From Micromonospora ureilytica (GTDB taxonomy: Bacteria > Actinomycetota > Actinomycetes > Mycobacteriales > Micromonosporaceae): a DNA stretch of 64,000 nucleotides. A program made the translations under genes and the position numbers. Positions 16,873 to 25,580 of this stretch are shown in pieces. The stretch lies in assembly GCF_015751765.1 (NCBI RefSeq), contig NZ_JADOTX010000001.1:5394001-5458000 (forward strand), read 5' to 3'. The first letter of the stretch is position 1. The number at the start of each line of letters is the position of its first letter. A model generated the notes under the pieces. It made no database searches, had not been told where the DNA came from, and saw only the letters and a list, made by a program, of their open reading frames with translations.

Positions 16873-17412
16873 ATGACGGACGCCGACCCCGACACACGGA
16901 CACTGGTGTTGCTGCGGCACGCGAAGGCCGAGCAGGGCAGCGACGCGGCGGACGACGCCGAGCGGCCGCTCAGCGCACGTGGGAACGCCGACGCGGCTGG
17001 GGCTGGGGCCTGGTTGGCGCACCACGGGCTACTGCCCGACGTGGTGATCTGCTCGCCGGCTCGACGTACCAGGCAAACCTGGCACGGGGTGGCGATGGGG
17101 ATGACCGGTTCGCCGCCGGAGGGCGGCCCGACCGGTCCTCGCCCGACCGTCCGTTATGAGCCGGGCGCGTACGACGCGCACCCCGAGGAGTTGTTGTCGC
17201 TGGTTCGCACTGTGGACCCGGCAGCCCGCACGGCACTGCTGATTGCCCACAATCCAGGCATATCGCTACTCTCCGCGCTCCTTGATCCCGAAGGCGTCGA
17301 CGACGAGGGGTTACGCACCGCCGAGCTGGCGGTGCACAGCTGCCCGCTCGGCTGGGCCGAGTTGAGCAGGGCGGCAGCGCCGCTCACGGCCCGGCACACC
17401 GCACGCGGCTGA
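16873..17412 (+). CDS. Histidine phosphatase family protein (SixA-like)
   Basis: 179 residues. The phosphoacceptor motif is LLRHAKAEQ (Arg15-His16), followed by SPARRTRQTW near residue 60 and the second catalytic histidine in IAHNPGIS near 125. This is the short SixA/phosphoglycerate-mutase-like fold that dephosphorylates phosphohistidine or small phosphoesters in the cytoplasm. It stands alone on the + strand between two DUF6458-like genes on the - strand. Substrate is unknown. Confidence 0.85.
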   Translation: MTDADPDTRTLVLLRHAKAEQGSDAADDAERPLSARGNADAAGAGAWLAHHGLLPDVVICSPARRTRQTWHGVAMGMTGSPPEGGPTGPRPTVRYEPGAYDAHPEELLSLVRTVDPAARTALLIAHNPGISLLSALLDPEGVDDEGLRTAELAVHSCPLGWAELSRAAAPLTARHTARG

Positions 17413-17442
17413 GCCACCCGCCGACGATCGGCAGGTGGCTCA
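17410..17442. terminator. Bidirectional terminator hairpin
   Basis: TGAGCCACC (17410-17418) pairs with GGTGGCTCA (17434-17442) and, past one mismatch, GCCGA with TCGGC, closing a 3-nt loop. It overlaps the stop codon of the phosphatase gene and precedes the convergent DUF6458-like gene. Confidence 0.75.
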
Positions 17443-17468
17443 GGGGTACGCGTCCAGGCGTCCGGGGA

Positions 17469-17738
17469 TCAGGACGGCGGCGCGGTTGGTGGCGGCGGGT
17501 CCGGCGGTGGCGGCATCATCGCCGTCGGATGAGACAGCCGGTTCTCCTCCACGATGAGGGTTCGGGCCCGCTTGCGCCGGTCCTGCCAGAACCAGACAGT
17601 GGTCAGCAGTACGGCCAACCCGGCCAGGATGAACACCCAACCGACCGCGCGTACGTCGATCCACCAGACGTTGGCTCTCAGCGCGAAGGTCAGAATCGCG
17701 CCGATCGCGATGAGAAAAATACCGCTTCCTACACCCAT
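17469..17738 (-). CDS. DUF6458-like small membrane protein, second copy
   Basis: 89 residues: MGVGSGIFLIAIGAILTFAL, a second helix VGWVFILAGLAVLLTTVWFW, basic QDRRKRAR, then a proline-rich tail ending PPPPDPPPPTAPPS. The two helices align residue for residue with the copy at 16473-16760, so they are paralogues. GGGGGAG lies upstream of the ATG. Function unknown. Confidence 0.8.
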   Translation of the reverse strand: MGVGSGIFLIAIGAILTFALRANVWWIDVRAVGWVFILAGLAVLLTTVWFWQDRRKRARTLIVEENRLSHPTAMMPPPPDPPPPTAPPS

Positions 17739-17933
17739 GTGCGCTGCACTCCCCCGTGCGGTGGCTCTGGGCGTTCCCTTTCGAGGTCATGCGACGGTTA
17801 CCCGCCACGCCACCGGCATACCCGGCGGGGCTCGGCCAATACGTGCCCACCGCCGGGGTGGAACGGCGACGGCCGACGGGACAGACATGCCCCGCCGGCC
17901 GTCGGTGCCGGGTGGTGCGACCCAGCACAGGAC

Positions 17934-19790
17934 CTAGAAAGCCTCTTCCGGGAGGTCCATGATGTCGAGGTCGGCACCCTCGATGATCCGCCGATCGGAA
18001 CCGATGCGGGGCAGCACCTCACGGGCGAAGAAACGGGCAGCGGCCACCTTGCCGGTGTAGAACGCCTTGTCGCTGGCGGAGACCTCGCCCGCGAGGGCCT
18101 TCAGTGCCACGTCGGCCTGCCGCTGGAGCAGCCAGCCGACCACCAGGTCGCCGATCGCCAGCAGGAACCGGCGGCTGCTCAGCCCGACCTTGTAGAGGGC
18201 GCGGGTGTCGCCGCCCTGCGCCTCGCCCAGCCAACCGGTCAGCACGCCGAGGATGTTCTGGATCTCGGCCAGCGCCTTGCCGAGCGCCTGCCGCTCCTCC
18301 TTGAGCTGGCCGTTGCCCGCCTCGGAGGAGATGAACTCCTGGATCTCGCCGGAGACCGCGAGCAGTGCCTTGCCGTTGTCCCGAACGATCTTGCGGAAGA
18401 TCAGGTCGAGGCTCTGGATGGCTGTGGTGCCCTCGTACAGAGTGTCGATCTTCGCGTCACGGACGTACTGCTCCAGCGGGTAGTCCTGGAGGAACCCGGA
18501 GCCGCCGAAGGTCTGCAGGGCCTCGTGCCCGAGCATTTCGTAAGCCCGCTCCGAACCGACGCCCTTGACCAGCGGCAGCAGCAGGTCGTTGACCCGCTTG
18601 GCCAGCTTGGTGGCCTTCTCGTCGCCGGCAGCCTCGGCCAGCGCGACCTTGTCCTGCCAGGTGGCGGTGTAGAGGACCAGGGCGCGAAGACCCTCGGCGT
18701 ACGACTTCTGCAGCAGCAGCGAGCGGCGTACGTCCGGGTGGTGGGTGATGGTGACCCGGGGGGCGGTCTTGTCCGCCTGCTGGATCAGGTCGGCGCCCTG
18801 CACCCGGTTCTTCGCGTACTCGAGGGCGTTGAGGTAACCGGTGGAGAGGGTGGCGATGGCCTTGGTGCCGACCATCATCCGGGCGTACTCGATGATCATG
18901 AACATCTGCCGGATGCCGTCGTGCCGGTCGCCCAACAGCCAGCCTTTGGCCGGTACACCGTGCTCGCCGAAGGTCACCTCGCAGGTGTTGGAGACCTTCA
19001 GGCCCATCTTGTGCTCGACGTTCGTGGCGTAGACGCCGTTACGCTCGCCCAACTCGCCGGTGGTCTCGTCGAAGTGGAACTTCGGCACCACGAAGAGCGA
19101 CAGGCCCTTGGTGCCGGGGCCTCCGGCACCCTCCACGCCGACCGGACGGGCCAGCACGTAGTGCACGATGTTGTCGCTCAGGTCGTGCTCACCGGAGGTG
19201 ATGAAGCGCTTCACACCCTCGATGTGCCAGGTGCCGTCGGGCTGCTGGATTGCCCGGGCGCGGCCCGCGCCCACGTCCGAGCCGGCATCCGGCTCGGTGA
19301 GCACCATCGTGGAGCCCCACTGCTTGTCGATGAAGAGCTTGGCCCACTTCTTCTGCCGCTCGTTGCCCTCGACGTGCAGCACGTGCGCGAAGGACGGGCC
19401 GGAGGCGTACATCCAGACCGGCGCGTTCGAGCCGAGCACCAGCTCGGCGAGCGCCCACCAGAGGGCGCGCGGCGCGTTGGTGCCGCCCAGCGCCGGTGGC
19501 AGGTCCAGGCGCCAGAACTCGGAGTCCATGAATGCCTGGTAGGACTTCTTGAACGACTCCGGCAGCGGCGCGGTGTGCGTCGCCGGGTCGAAGACCGGCG
19601 GATTGCGGTCACTGTCCGTGTAGCTGGCGGCCAGATCCTCGCGGGCGAGGCGGTCGACCTCAGCGAGGAAGCTGCGGGCGGTGTCGGTGTCGAGATCCGA
19701 GTACGGCTCCTGGCCGAACGCCCGGTCCGCCCCGAAGACCTCGAACAGGTTGAACTCGAGATCCCGGAGGTTGCTCTTGTAGTGGGTCAT
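17934..19790 (-). CDS. Acyl-CoA dehydrogenase (long form with C-terminal extension)
   Basis: 618 residues, the large acyl-CoA dehydrogenase type. FAD-binding features are [13 protein letters not shown] near 165 and FITSGEHDL near 200. The catalytic glutamate lies in [10 protein letters not shown] near 450. The N-terminal [19 protein letters not shown] is typical of the ~600-residue actinobacterial/AidB-FadE5-like group. It oxidises acyl-CoA to enoyl-CoA and passes electrons to ETF, for which the EtfD-like protein at 41961 is a plausible downstream acceptor. ATG at 19790 is chosen over upstream in-frame starts because those would place the -10 element and the palindrome at 19818 inside the gene. 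Confidence 0.92.
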   Translation of the reverse strand: MTHYKSNLRDLEFNLFEVFGADRAFGQEPYSDLDTDTARSFLAEVDRLAREDLAASYTDSDRNPPVFDPATHTAPLPESFKKSYQAFMDSEFWRLDLPPALGGTNAPRALWWALAELVLGSNAPVWMYASGPSFAHVLHVEGNERQKKWAKLFIDKQWGSTMVLTEPDAGSDVGAGRARAIQQPDGTWHIEGVKRFITSGEHDLSDNIVHYVLARPVGVEGAGGPGTKGLSLFVVPKFHFDETTGELGERNGVYATNVEHKMGLKVSNTCEVTFGEHGVPAKGWLLGDRHDGIRQMFMIIEYARMMVGTKAIATLSTGYLNALEYAKNRVQGADLIQQADKTAPRVTITHHPDVRRSLLLQKSYAEGLRALVLYTATWQDKVALAEAAGDEKATKLAKRVNDLLLPLVKGVGSERAYEMLGHEALQTFGGSGFLQDYPLEQYVRDAKIDTLYEGTTAIQSLDLIFRKIVRDNGKALLAVSGEIQEFISSEAGNGQLKEERQALGKALAEIQNILGVLTGWLGEAQGGDTRALYKVGLSSRRFLLAIGDLVVGWLLQRQADVALKALAGEVSASDKAFYTGKVAAARFFAREVLPRIGSDRRIIEGADLDIMDLPEEAF

Positions 19791-19817
19791 GCTCACTGGC
19801 CCCGCTTCCGGACAGGT

Positions 19818-19833
19818 GTTACCGATCAGTAAC
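19818..19833 (-). promoter_or_regulatory. 16-bp near-perfect palindrome, probable TetR-family operator
   Basis: Read on the minus strand it is GTTACTGATCGGTAAC, symmetric at 14 of 16 positions. It lies just downstream of the -10 element and about 28 bp before the acyl-CoA dehydrogenase start, where a repressor would block transcription. Size and shape fit TetR-type fatty-acid regulators. The regulator itself is not identified in this window. Confidence 0.6.
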
Positions 19834-19840
19834 CCCGACT

Positions 19841-19867
19841 GTATTACTCGCGGGTAGGCAGCGACAA
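19841..19867 (-). promoter_or_regulatory. Promoter of the acyl-CoA dehydrogenase gene
   Basis: On the minus strand TTGTCG (19862-19867) and TAATAC (19841-19846) are separated by 15 nt. The -10 is good and the spacing short. The palindrome at 19818-19833 follows directly. Confidence 0.55.
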
Positions 19868-19919
19868 GCGGATCACCCGAGTGACGGCAATTACACACCT
19901 GCGGGCGCGGTCGGCCGGC

Positions 19920-20945
19920 TCAGCTCTCGGCGGCGCCAACCTCCCAGCTCGGGACGGCCACGGCCGCGCCGGTACGGGCACCGACGTACTCCATGAGGAC
20001 CAGCGCGATGTCGTCGTCGAGCCGGCCGTGGACCCACTCGACCAGGGCGGTCTCCAGTGACGCCAGCCCGTCGGCGACCGTGCCGTGGCCGAGCAGTCGC
20101 CAGGCCCGGTCGGCGGTGGGGAAGAACTCGCCGTCCCGCCGCGCCTCGCCGAGGCCGTCGGTGAACAGCAGCAGGCGGTCCCCGGGCTCCAGGCGTTCGA
20201 CCCGGGGGCGGACCACCGGCATGAACCCGAGCGGAGGCGCCGGGGCCGGCGGCTCCAACGGGATCACCGCACCCCGACGCAGCAGCAGCGGTGGCGGATG
20301 CCCGCAGTTGACGATCGTGAGGGTGCCGCCACGCTCCTCGACCAGTGCCGCCGTGACGAAGTCCTCGTCGCCGACGTTGCGGGCCACCGCGCGATCCAGG
20401 TCGGCGACGACGGCCCGCAGGTCGGCCCGCTCGTACGCCACGTGCCGGTAGGAACCGAGGACGATGCTGGCCAGCCGGACCGCGTCCAGGCCCTTGCCCC
20501 GCACGTCACCGATGATCATGCGTACGCCGTAGGGGGTGTCGATCGCCTCGTACAGGTCGCCGCCGATCTCGGCCGTCGCTGTGGAGGAGATGTAGCGTCC
20601 CGCGACCGAGAGCGTGCCGACCTGCGGCCCGAGCGGACGCAACACCGCCTGCTGGGCCACCGAGGCGAGCTTTGTCAGCTCGACGATCCGCTCGGACTGC
20701 CGCTGCCGAACCCACGCCACTGCCACAGCAAAACCGGTGGTGAGCGCAACCGCGACAACGTCGACCGACGTGACCAAAGAGGCCTTCGGCGCGACCAGCG
20801 CGAAGCCGACGCCGATCACTGTCGCCGCGACGCCCACCCCCAGGACGACCAGCCAGGATGCCAGGGCGGCGGCGAGAACCGGCGCGGCCGCCAGGAGCGC
20901 GACGTAGTGCACCTTACGGCCGTCCGCCGCCTCCACCGCCGACAC
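19920..20945 (-). CDS. SpoIIE/RsbU-type PP2C serine/threonine phosphatase (start uncertain)
   Basis: From the GTG at 20945 there are 341 residues: about three hydrophobic helices, a linker (RQRQSERIVELTKLASVAQQAVLRP) and a PPM/SpoIIE domain with AEIGGDLYEAI, IIGDVRGKGLDAVRLA, VNCGHPPPLLL and LLLFTDGLGEARR. Family members dephosphorylate anti-anti-sigma proteins. The coding pattern clearly continues upstream to about 21045 (PTRLLQSGRRPLSPGSRAGLG plus another helix). However, no ATG, GTG or TTG is in frame between the stop of the upstream gene and 20945. The true N-terminus is therefore unresolved. Confidence 0.75.
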   Translation of the reverse strand: MSAVEAADGRKVHYVALLAAAPVLAAALASWLVVLGVGVAATVIGVGFALVAPKASLVTSVDVVAVALTTGFAVAVAWVRQRQSERIVELTKLASVAQQAVLRPLGPQVGTLSVAGRYISSTATAEIGGDLYEAIDTPYGVRMIIGDVRGKGLDAVRLASIVLGSYRHVAYERADLRAVVADLDRAVARNVGDEDFVTAALVEERGGTLTIVNCGHPPPLLLRRGAVIPLEPPAPAPPLGFMPVVRPRVERLEPGDRLLLFTDGLGEARRDGEFFPTADRAWRLLGHGTVADGLASLETALVEWVHGRLDDDIALVLMEYVGARTGAAVAVPSWEVGAAES

Positions 20946-21148
20946 GATCGCGAGCAGACCGAGGGCCGCGCCGAGGCCGGCGCGGGATCCGGGGCTCAGC
21001 GGGCGACGGCCCGACTGGAGGAGTCGCGTGGGTACGACTGACAGTTTGCCTGATCCACGTGAACCGGTGAATGAACCTGACCCGTCGTCCGAGGAGGTTC
21101 TGTCCGGCCGGCCCAGTCGGCCGGCCGAATCGGCGGCGCCTGCGCCGG

Positions 21149-21787
21149 TCAGCCGAGGACCTCGTAGCGGACGGTGAGCGCGCCCACGTCGACCGAGGCG
21201 ATGGTGGCGAAGGCGGCCCGGGAGAGGTCCAGGCAGCGGCCGTCGATGAACGGGCCGCGGTCGTTGATCCGCACCGTCACCGACTTGCCGTTGGCCGGGT
21301 TGGTCACCCGGACCTTGGTGTTGAACGGCAGTGTCTTGTGCGCGGCGGTCAGCGCGTCGGGGTTGAACGACTCGCCGTTGGCGGTCAGCTGCCCGTCGGA
21401 GTAGAACGAGGCGCCGCACGATCCGCTCTCCAGCACCTTCGCCGCGGCCGTGGTCTTCTTGGCGGTCGGCTTCGGCTTCGGCTTCGGCGACGAGGTGCGC
21501 TCCTTGCCCCGCGAGGCGGCCTGCTGCGACCGGGTCGCCGACGGGCTGGCGGTCACGCTGGGCGAGGCGCTGGCGCTGGCGCTCGGGGCCGGGGAGCTGG
21601 GGGTGAGGCTGCTCGCGACTGGGGTCGGAGTGAGGTCGAAAGCCGTCTGCCCCGACTGGTCGGAGCCGGACGCCAACTGCACGGCACCGACAGTGCCCCC
21701 GACCGCGAGGGCGACGCCGACCGCCGCGGTGGCCACGATGCCCGCCGGGGAGGAGAAGATGCGGGTACGGGAGTGCTTGGCTGCCAC
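21149..21787 (-). CDS. RlpA-like double-psi beta-barrel secreted or membrane-anchored protein
   Basis: 212 residues from GTG at 21787, with AAGGA about 10 nt upstream. An N-terminal basic stretch and hydrophobic helix ([25 protein letters not shown]) act as signal or anchor. A Ser/Pro/Ala and Lys-Pro-rich linker spans about 55-115, then an RlpA/DPBB domain: [32 protein letters not shown] and [10 protein letters not shown]. RlpA proteins act on or bind peptidoglycan. The catalytic Asp region (NDRGPF) is present. The neighbour downstream is the SpoIIE-type phosphatase. Confidence 0.82.
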   Translation of the reverse strand: MAAKHSRTRIFSSPAGIVATAAVGVALAVGGTVGAVQLASGSDQSGQTAFDLTPTPVASSLTPSSPAPSASASASPSVTASPSATRSQQAASRGKERTSSPKPKPKPTAKKTTAAAKVLESGSCGASFYSDGQLTANGESFNPDALTAAHKTLPFNTKVRVTNPANGKSVTVRINDRGPFIDGRCLDLSRAAFATIASVDVGALTVRYEVLG

Positions 21788-21961
21788 CGGCCCGGTCCTT
21801 TCGTCGTCTGAACAAACCGGGTCGGACCGTAACGAGAGAAGTACTTCCGAAGTCAACGTGATCATGGTGGTATGCCCGCATTTGCACAAGTACGTGTAGC
21901 CGATCATCCGACCCGGGGTGGGCCGGGCGGCCCGGGTGCTCCACGCCCACCGTCCGTGCCG

Positions 21962-21967
21962 CAGGAT
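21962..21967 (+). promoter_or_regulatory. Possible leaderless -10 element (CAGGAT)
   Basis: CAGGAT is 6 nt before the ATG at 21974. AGGAT could alternatively be read as a weak ribosome binding site. Confidence 0.3.
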
Positions 21968-21973
21968 GAGCGG

Positions 21974-22525
21974 ATGCCCGCCGAGCTGACCGAACGCCTG
22001 GCCACCCTGTTTCGGTGGATCGACCCCGGCCCGGGCACCAGTCACCTGGTCAGCGACATCTCCGGTTGGTGGCGGGACCCGGGGGTGCTGGCCGAGCTGG
22101 GGCCGGCCCTGGTGGCGCCGTACCGGGCCGCCCGACCCACTGTGGTGCTCGCGCCGGCCGTCACCGGACTGCTGCTCGGGCCGCTGGCCGCCACCGCCCT
22201 CGGGGTTGGCTTCGTGGCCGCCCACAAACTCGGTGACGGGCGACTGCCGGCCGGGCCGCTCACCTGGGCGCAGAGCCCACCGGACTACCGGGGCCGACGC
22301 GTCGACCTCGCCGTACGGGATCGGCACCTCGGCCCCGACGACCGGGTGCTGGTGGTGGACGACTGGGTGCGTACCGGCGCGCAGCTTCGCGCCCTCTACG
22401 ACATCTGCGCCGCACGGGGCGCCGAGGTGCTGGGCACCGCCGTGGTGGCCGTGGACTGCCCGCCCGACGTCGCGGCCGACCTACGGATCACCGGCCTGAT
22501 CGACGCCGCGGATCTGCCCTCTTGA
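21974..22525 (+). CDS. Phosphoribosyltransferase family protein
   Basis: 183 residues. The PRPP-binding loop is evident as [19 protein letters not shown] near residues 117-133. Preceding elements [16 protein letters not shown] and [12 protein letters not shown] fit the adenine-phosphoribosyltransferase-like fold. The nucleobase or other substrate cannot be assigned. ATG at 21974 is preferred over an upstream in-frame start, which would add a Gly/Pro-rich extension. It is the first of three + strand genes of small cytosolic proteins. Confidence 0.78.
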   Translation: MPAELTERLATLFRWIDPGPGTSHLVSDISGWWRDPGVLAELGPALVAPYRAARPTVVLAPAVTGLLLGPLAATALGVGFVAAHKLGDGRLPAGPLTWAQSPPDYRGRRVDLAVRDRHLGPDDRVLVVDDWVRTGAQLRALYDICAARGAEVLGTAVVAVDCPPDVAADLRITGLIDAADLPS

Positions 22526-22558
22526 CCTGAAGCGAGGTTGAGCATCGACGATCGGTGA

Positions 22559-23605
22559 ATGAGCGACGGAGTCCTCGACGAGGCGTACGAACGGCTGCAC
22601 CGCACCGGCCCCGAATTCCAGGGCTGGCTGTCCAACCACGGGCCAATGGCCGTCGAGGCGTTGGTCCGACACGGGCACCCACACCGGGTGCACCGCTGGC
22701 TCGACGACTACCTCGGCCGCCTCGACGAGCTGCCCCGAGGGCTGCACCCGATCGACGACTGGCGGTCGGCGCTGGGCGATCCGAAGCGCGCCGGTGACTG
22801 GCTCGCCTACTTCGACAGGCAACTGCGCGAACACCCGTGGCGCGCGGTGCTCGGCACCTGGTGGCCTCGGCTGCTGCCAGGCATCGCCGCCGGTGCCACG
22901 CACGGTGTGATCCGGGTCGGGCACGCCGTACGCGCGCTCGACCCGGACGACGAGAACCGACAGCGGCTCACCGAGCTGGGCCAGGCCCTCGGCTACTGGG
23001 CGTCCCGCTGGCAGCCGGTCCCCGGCATCGACCGGCTGCTCACCGGCGATCCGGACCAGCCAGGCACTGACGACATCGACGTGGCGGCCGCCCTGGCCGG
23101 GCTGCCCCGGATCGACGACCAGACCGGTGGCGTCCGGGATCGGTTGGTCCAGTTGCCCGGCGTACCCCGATGGGAGCCGGCTCTCGCGACGCTGCGCCCC
23201 GCGCGGAGCCCGGCCGAGGCGGAGCGTGGGCTCACCACGCTGGTGCACCGGGCCGGCCTGGACTACCTGCGCTTCGGGCACGCCGAGCCGGTCATGCTGG
23301 TGCACGCGGTCACCGCGCCGACCGCAGTGCTGCGTACCCTGCCGGCACTCGACCGGGGTCTGTGGGCGCCGAGCTTCGCCGCGGCCTGGGCCGCGACGGC
23401 GGCCATGACCTCCGTGTACGCCCCAGCCAACGGCATCGCGCCACCGACAGTGACCCCCGCGACGCCGGCGGAGGTCTTCGCCCGCGCGGCCCGCCACGGC
23501 GACGCGCACGTGGTGAAGCTGGCCGACGCGGTGCTCGACGCCCACGCCGTCAGCGGCGACGACCGGCTGCTCACCGCACCCGGCTACGCCGGCCAACTGA
23601 TCTGA
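22559..23605 (+). CDS. Questin oxidase-like protein (DUF4243)
   Basis: 348 residues, soluble, with no signal peptide. Family-like features are FQGWLSNHGPMAVEALVRHG near the N-terminus, WLDDYLGRLDELPRG, a His-rich helix (LLPGIAAGATHGVIRVGHAVRAL) near 110-130 and LVHAVTAPTAVLRTLPAL near 245. These match the questin-oxidase/DUF4243 family, known from fungal Baeyer-Villiger-like ring cleavage. Bacterial members are uncharacterised, so the reaction here is unknown. It starts 33 bp after the phosphoribosyltransferase gene. Confidence 0.75.
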   Translation: MSDGVLDEAYERLHRTGPEFQGWLSNHGPMAVEALVRHGHPHRVHRWLDDYLGRLDELPRGLHPIDDWRSALGDPKRAGDWLAYFDRQLREHPWRAVLGTWWPRLLPGIAAGATHGVIRVGHAVRALDPDDENRQRLTELGQALGYWASRWQPVPGIDRLLTGDPDQPGTDDIDVAAALAGLPRIDDQTGGVRDRLVQLPGVPRWEPALATLRPARSPAEAERGLTTLVHRAGLDYLRFGHAEPVMLVHAVTAPTAVLRTLPALDRGLWAPSFAAAWAATAAMTSVYAPANGIAPPTVTPATPAEVFARAARHGDAHVVKLADAVLDAHAVSGDDRLLTAPGYAGQLI

Positions 23606-23649
23606 GCGGGGCGGCGGGTATTGCGGCGGCGGCCCGGCCCGTGCTGGCC

Positions 23650-23655
23650 TAGCCT
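23650..23655 (+). promoter_or_regulatory. Probable leaderless -10 element (TAGCCT)
   Basis: TAGCCT is 7 nt before the ATG at 23663, with no Shine-Dalgarno sequence. Confidence 0.45.
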
Positions 23656-23662
23656 CGGCAGG

Positions 23663-24094
23663 ATGTGGCCTCGGATCGGTGAACTGCGCGCCCTCGCCCT
23701 CGGCACCCCCGGCGAGTTGCGGGCAACCCTCAACACCCTGGTGCTGGCCGGTGTGAAGACCGCGACGGCCGGCCGGCTCGCCGAGTACGCGGAAGAGGGC
23801 GAGGAGTTGGAGCACGTCGGCGAACGCCTGGCCCTTGTCGACGACGACAACGCACTGGCCGGCGTCGTGGAGATCACCGGACTTGAGGTGGTCCGCTTCG
23901 CCGACGTGCCCTGGGACTTCGCCCACGCCGAGGGCGAGGGTGACCGCTCGATCGGGGAGTGGCGGGCCGGGCACTCGGCCTACTGGGCGAGGCTCGGCAC
24001 ACCTGTCGACGGCGACACTCCGATCGTCTGCCTCCGCTTCCGGCTGGTCTCCGGTGGCGAGGGCGGTGTGGCCAGCGGTGACCTCGGCACCTGA
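23663..24094 (+). CDS. ASCH domain protein
   Basis: 143 residues, almost entirely one ASCH (PUA-like) domain: LALGTPGELRATLNTLVLAGVKTATAG near the N-terminus, EHVGERLALVDDDNALAGVVEITGLEVVRFADVP in the centre, and the acidic WDFAHAEGEGDRSIGEWR segment. ASCH proteins are RNA-binding or amidohydrolase-like; some bacterial ones hydrolyse N4-acetylcytidine. Which applies here is not known. ATG at 23663 follows a leaderless-type promoter. Confidence 0.82.
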   Translation: MWPRIGELRALALGTPGELRATLNTLVLAGVKTATAGRLAEYAEEGEELEHVGERLALVDDDNALAGVVEITGLEVVRFADVPWDFAHAEGEGDRSIGEWRAGHSAYWARLGTPVDGDTPIVCLRFRLVSGGEGGVASGDLGT

Positions 24095-24128
24095 CGCGGC
24101 GGCTTCCAACCGCGCGGGTGCGGCGGCC

Positions 24129-25010
24129 TCAGGCGCGTAGTTGTGGCAGCAACCGCGTCGCCACGTCCACCAGGACGGCCTCGTCACCGGCGTACCAACT
24201 GCTGGCGCGCGGCCAGTGCGTCACCACGTCGGTGAAGCCCAGCTCGGCGGCCCGGCCGACCTGGTCGGCGAAGAACTGTGCGCTGCTGAGCGAGAAGACC
24301 GGCGCCGCGTCCAGCGAGAGGTAGCGGTCCAGGCTGGCCGGGTCGCGGCCGGCCTCGTCCAAGGTCCGGTCCATCCGCGCGGACAGCGTGGACACGCTGG
24401 CCCACCAACCCGCCAGGTCATTGTCGTCACCGGTGCCGGTGGTCACCCACCCCTGCCCGAAGCGGGCCACCAACCGCATCGACCGTGGCCCGTTGGCAGC
24501 CACCACGAACGGCACCCGAGGCTGCTGCACGCAGCCGGGGTTGTTGCGGGCGTCCACCGCGGCGAACCAGTCGCCACGCCAGGTGGTGCCGTCCTCCCGC
24601 AGGATGAGGTCCAACAGCTCGGTGAACTCGGCGAACCGGTCGACCCGCTGCCGCGGCGGCAGCGTCTCACCGCCCAGCACCGCCGAGTCGAAGCCGATGC
24701 CCCCCGCACCCAGACCGAGCAGCAGCCGGCCGGCGGAGACGTCGTCCACAGTGGTGATCTGTCGGGCGAACGCTGCCGGGTGCCGGAAGTTCGGCGACGC
24801 CACGAGGGTGCCCAGCCGAATCCGCGAGGTCACCGTCGCGGCGGCGGTCAGCGTGGCCATCGAGTCGAACCACGGGCCGTCGACCAGGTCACGCCAACCC
24901 AGGTGGTCGTACGTCCAGGCGTGGTCGAAGCCCCACTCGTCGACCTGCCGCCAGCGACGCTGCGACTCCGCCCACCGCTGGTCCGGCAGGATCACGATGC
25001 CAATCCGCAT
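24129..25010 (-). CDS. LLM-class flavin-dependent oxidoreductase
   Basis: 293 residues, luciferase-like TIM-barrel. Typical features are MRIGIVILPDQRW at the N-terminus, GFDHAWTYDHLGWRD near 35, IRLGTLVASPNFRHPAAFARQITTVD near 70-95 and LLLGLGAGG near 105. The family uses reduced F420 or FMN, and the actinobacterial context favours F420, but this is inference. Start ATG at 25010 has TAGGGT 7 nt upstream on the minus strand. Upstream in-frame starts add no family homology. Confidence 0.85.
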   Translation of the reverse strand: MRIGIVILPDQRWAESQRRWRQVDEWGFDHAWTYDHLGWRDLVDGPWFDSMATLTAAATVTSRIRLGTLVASPNFRHPAAFARQITTVDDVSAGRLLLGLGAGGIGFDSAVLGGETLPPRQRVDRFAEFTELLDLILREDGTTWRGDWFAAVDARNNPGCVQQPRVPFVVAANGPRSMRLVARFGQGWVTTGTGDDNDLAGWWASVSTLSARMDRTLDEAGRDPASLDRYLSLDAAPVFSLSSAQFFADQVGRAAELGFTDVVTHWPRASSWYAGDEAVLVDVATRLLPQLRA

Positions 25011-25017
25011 GATCGCC

Positions 25018-25023
25018 ACCCTA
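25018..25023 (-). promoter_or_regulatory. Probable leaderless -10 element (TAGGGT, minus strand)
   Basis: On the minus strand TAGGGT ends 7 nt before the ATG at 25010. The divergent gene at 25085 has an equivalent element only 50 bp away. Confidence 0.5.
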
Positions 25024-25072
25024 GTCCGGCGTACCCCGAACTCTGGTTCCCGTTCCGCTGTGGGCCAGCCCG

Positions 25073-25078
25073 TACCCT
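25073..25078 (+). promoter_or_regulatory. Probable leaderless -10 element (TACCCT)
   Basis: TACCCT is 6 nt before the ATG at 25085. It forms a divergent pair with the element at 25018-25023. Confidence 0.45.
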
Positions 25079-25084
25079 CCGGGG

Positions 25085-25504
25085 ATGCCCACCGAAGCAC
25101 CTGCCGCCCGCGTATCCCCGGCTCGCCGGACGCGCATGATCCGCACGGTGGCGTTGCTGGTCGGGGTGGTCGTCCCGTCCCTCGTCCTCCGCGAGCTGAT
25201 CGAGGCCCGGTTCGGCCGCGGGCCGGTGGCCGACCTCAGCGCGGTCGCGGTGCCGATGGCGGCGACCGCGTGGCTCGCGCCGTACGCCTCCTACCGCCGA
25301 CGTGACGCCCTGCTCTGGCTGGTCGGGCCGGGAATCTACGTCTTCACGGTGATCGCCTGGCGGGTGACCCTCGCGCCCTACCGGGACTGGAGCCCGCGCC
25401 CGGAGGAGAAGCCCCGGATGCGCTGGTCAGGCGACCCGGAACACGCCGGGACGTGGCTCCTGACCGAGCCGGCGGGTGACGCGGGTCACACTTCTATCCG
25501 GTAG
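25085..25504 (+). CDS. Small hypothetical membrane protein
   Basis: 139 residues with two hydrophobic helices (TVALLVGVVVPSLVLRELI and ALLWLVGPGIYVFTVIAWRV) separated by YASYRRRD. A basic N-terminus and a polar C-terminal tail (EEKPRMRWSGDPEHAGTW) flank them. Tail sequence and helices suggest an inner-membrane protein with both ends cytoplasmic. I recognise no characterised family. Confidence 0.65.
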   Translation: MPTEAPAARVSPARRTRMIRTVALLVGVVVPSLVLRELIEARFGRGPVADLSAVAVPMAATAWLAPYASYRRRDALLWLVGPGIYVFTVIAWRVTLAPYRDWSPRPEEKPRMRWSGDPEHAGTWLLTEPAGDAGHTSIR

Positions 25505-25580
25505 GGACAACGCGTTCGGCTCCGACCACTCGGTGAGCGGCACCCAGGCGGGGTGTCGCCCGAGGAGAGGACCAGGCGCG

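Noticed and set aside
17529..19832. 767-codon open frame on the + strand opposite the acyl-CoA dehydrogenase
   Set aside because: Overlaps the clear dehydrogenase gene over its whole length and has no recognisable motif.
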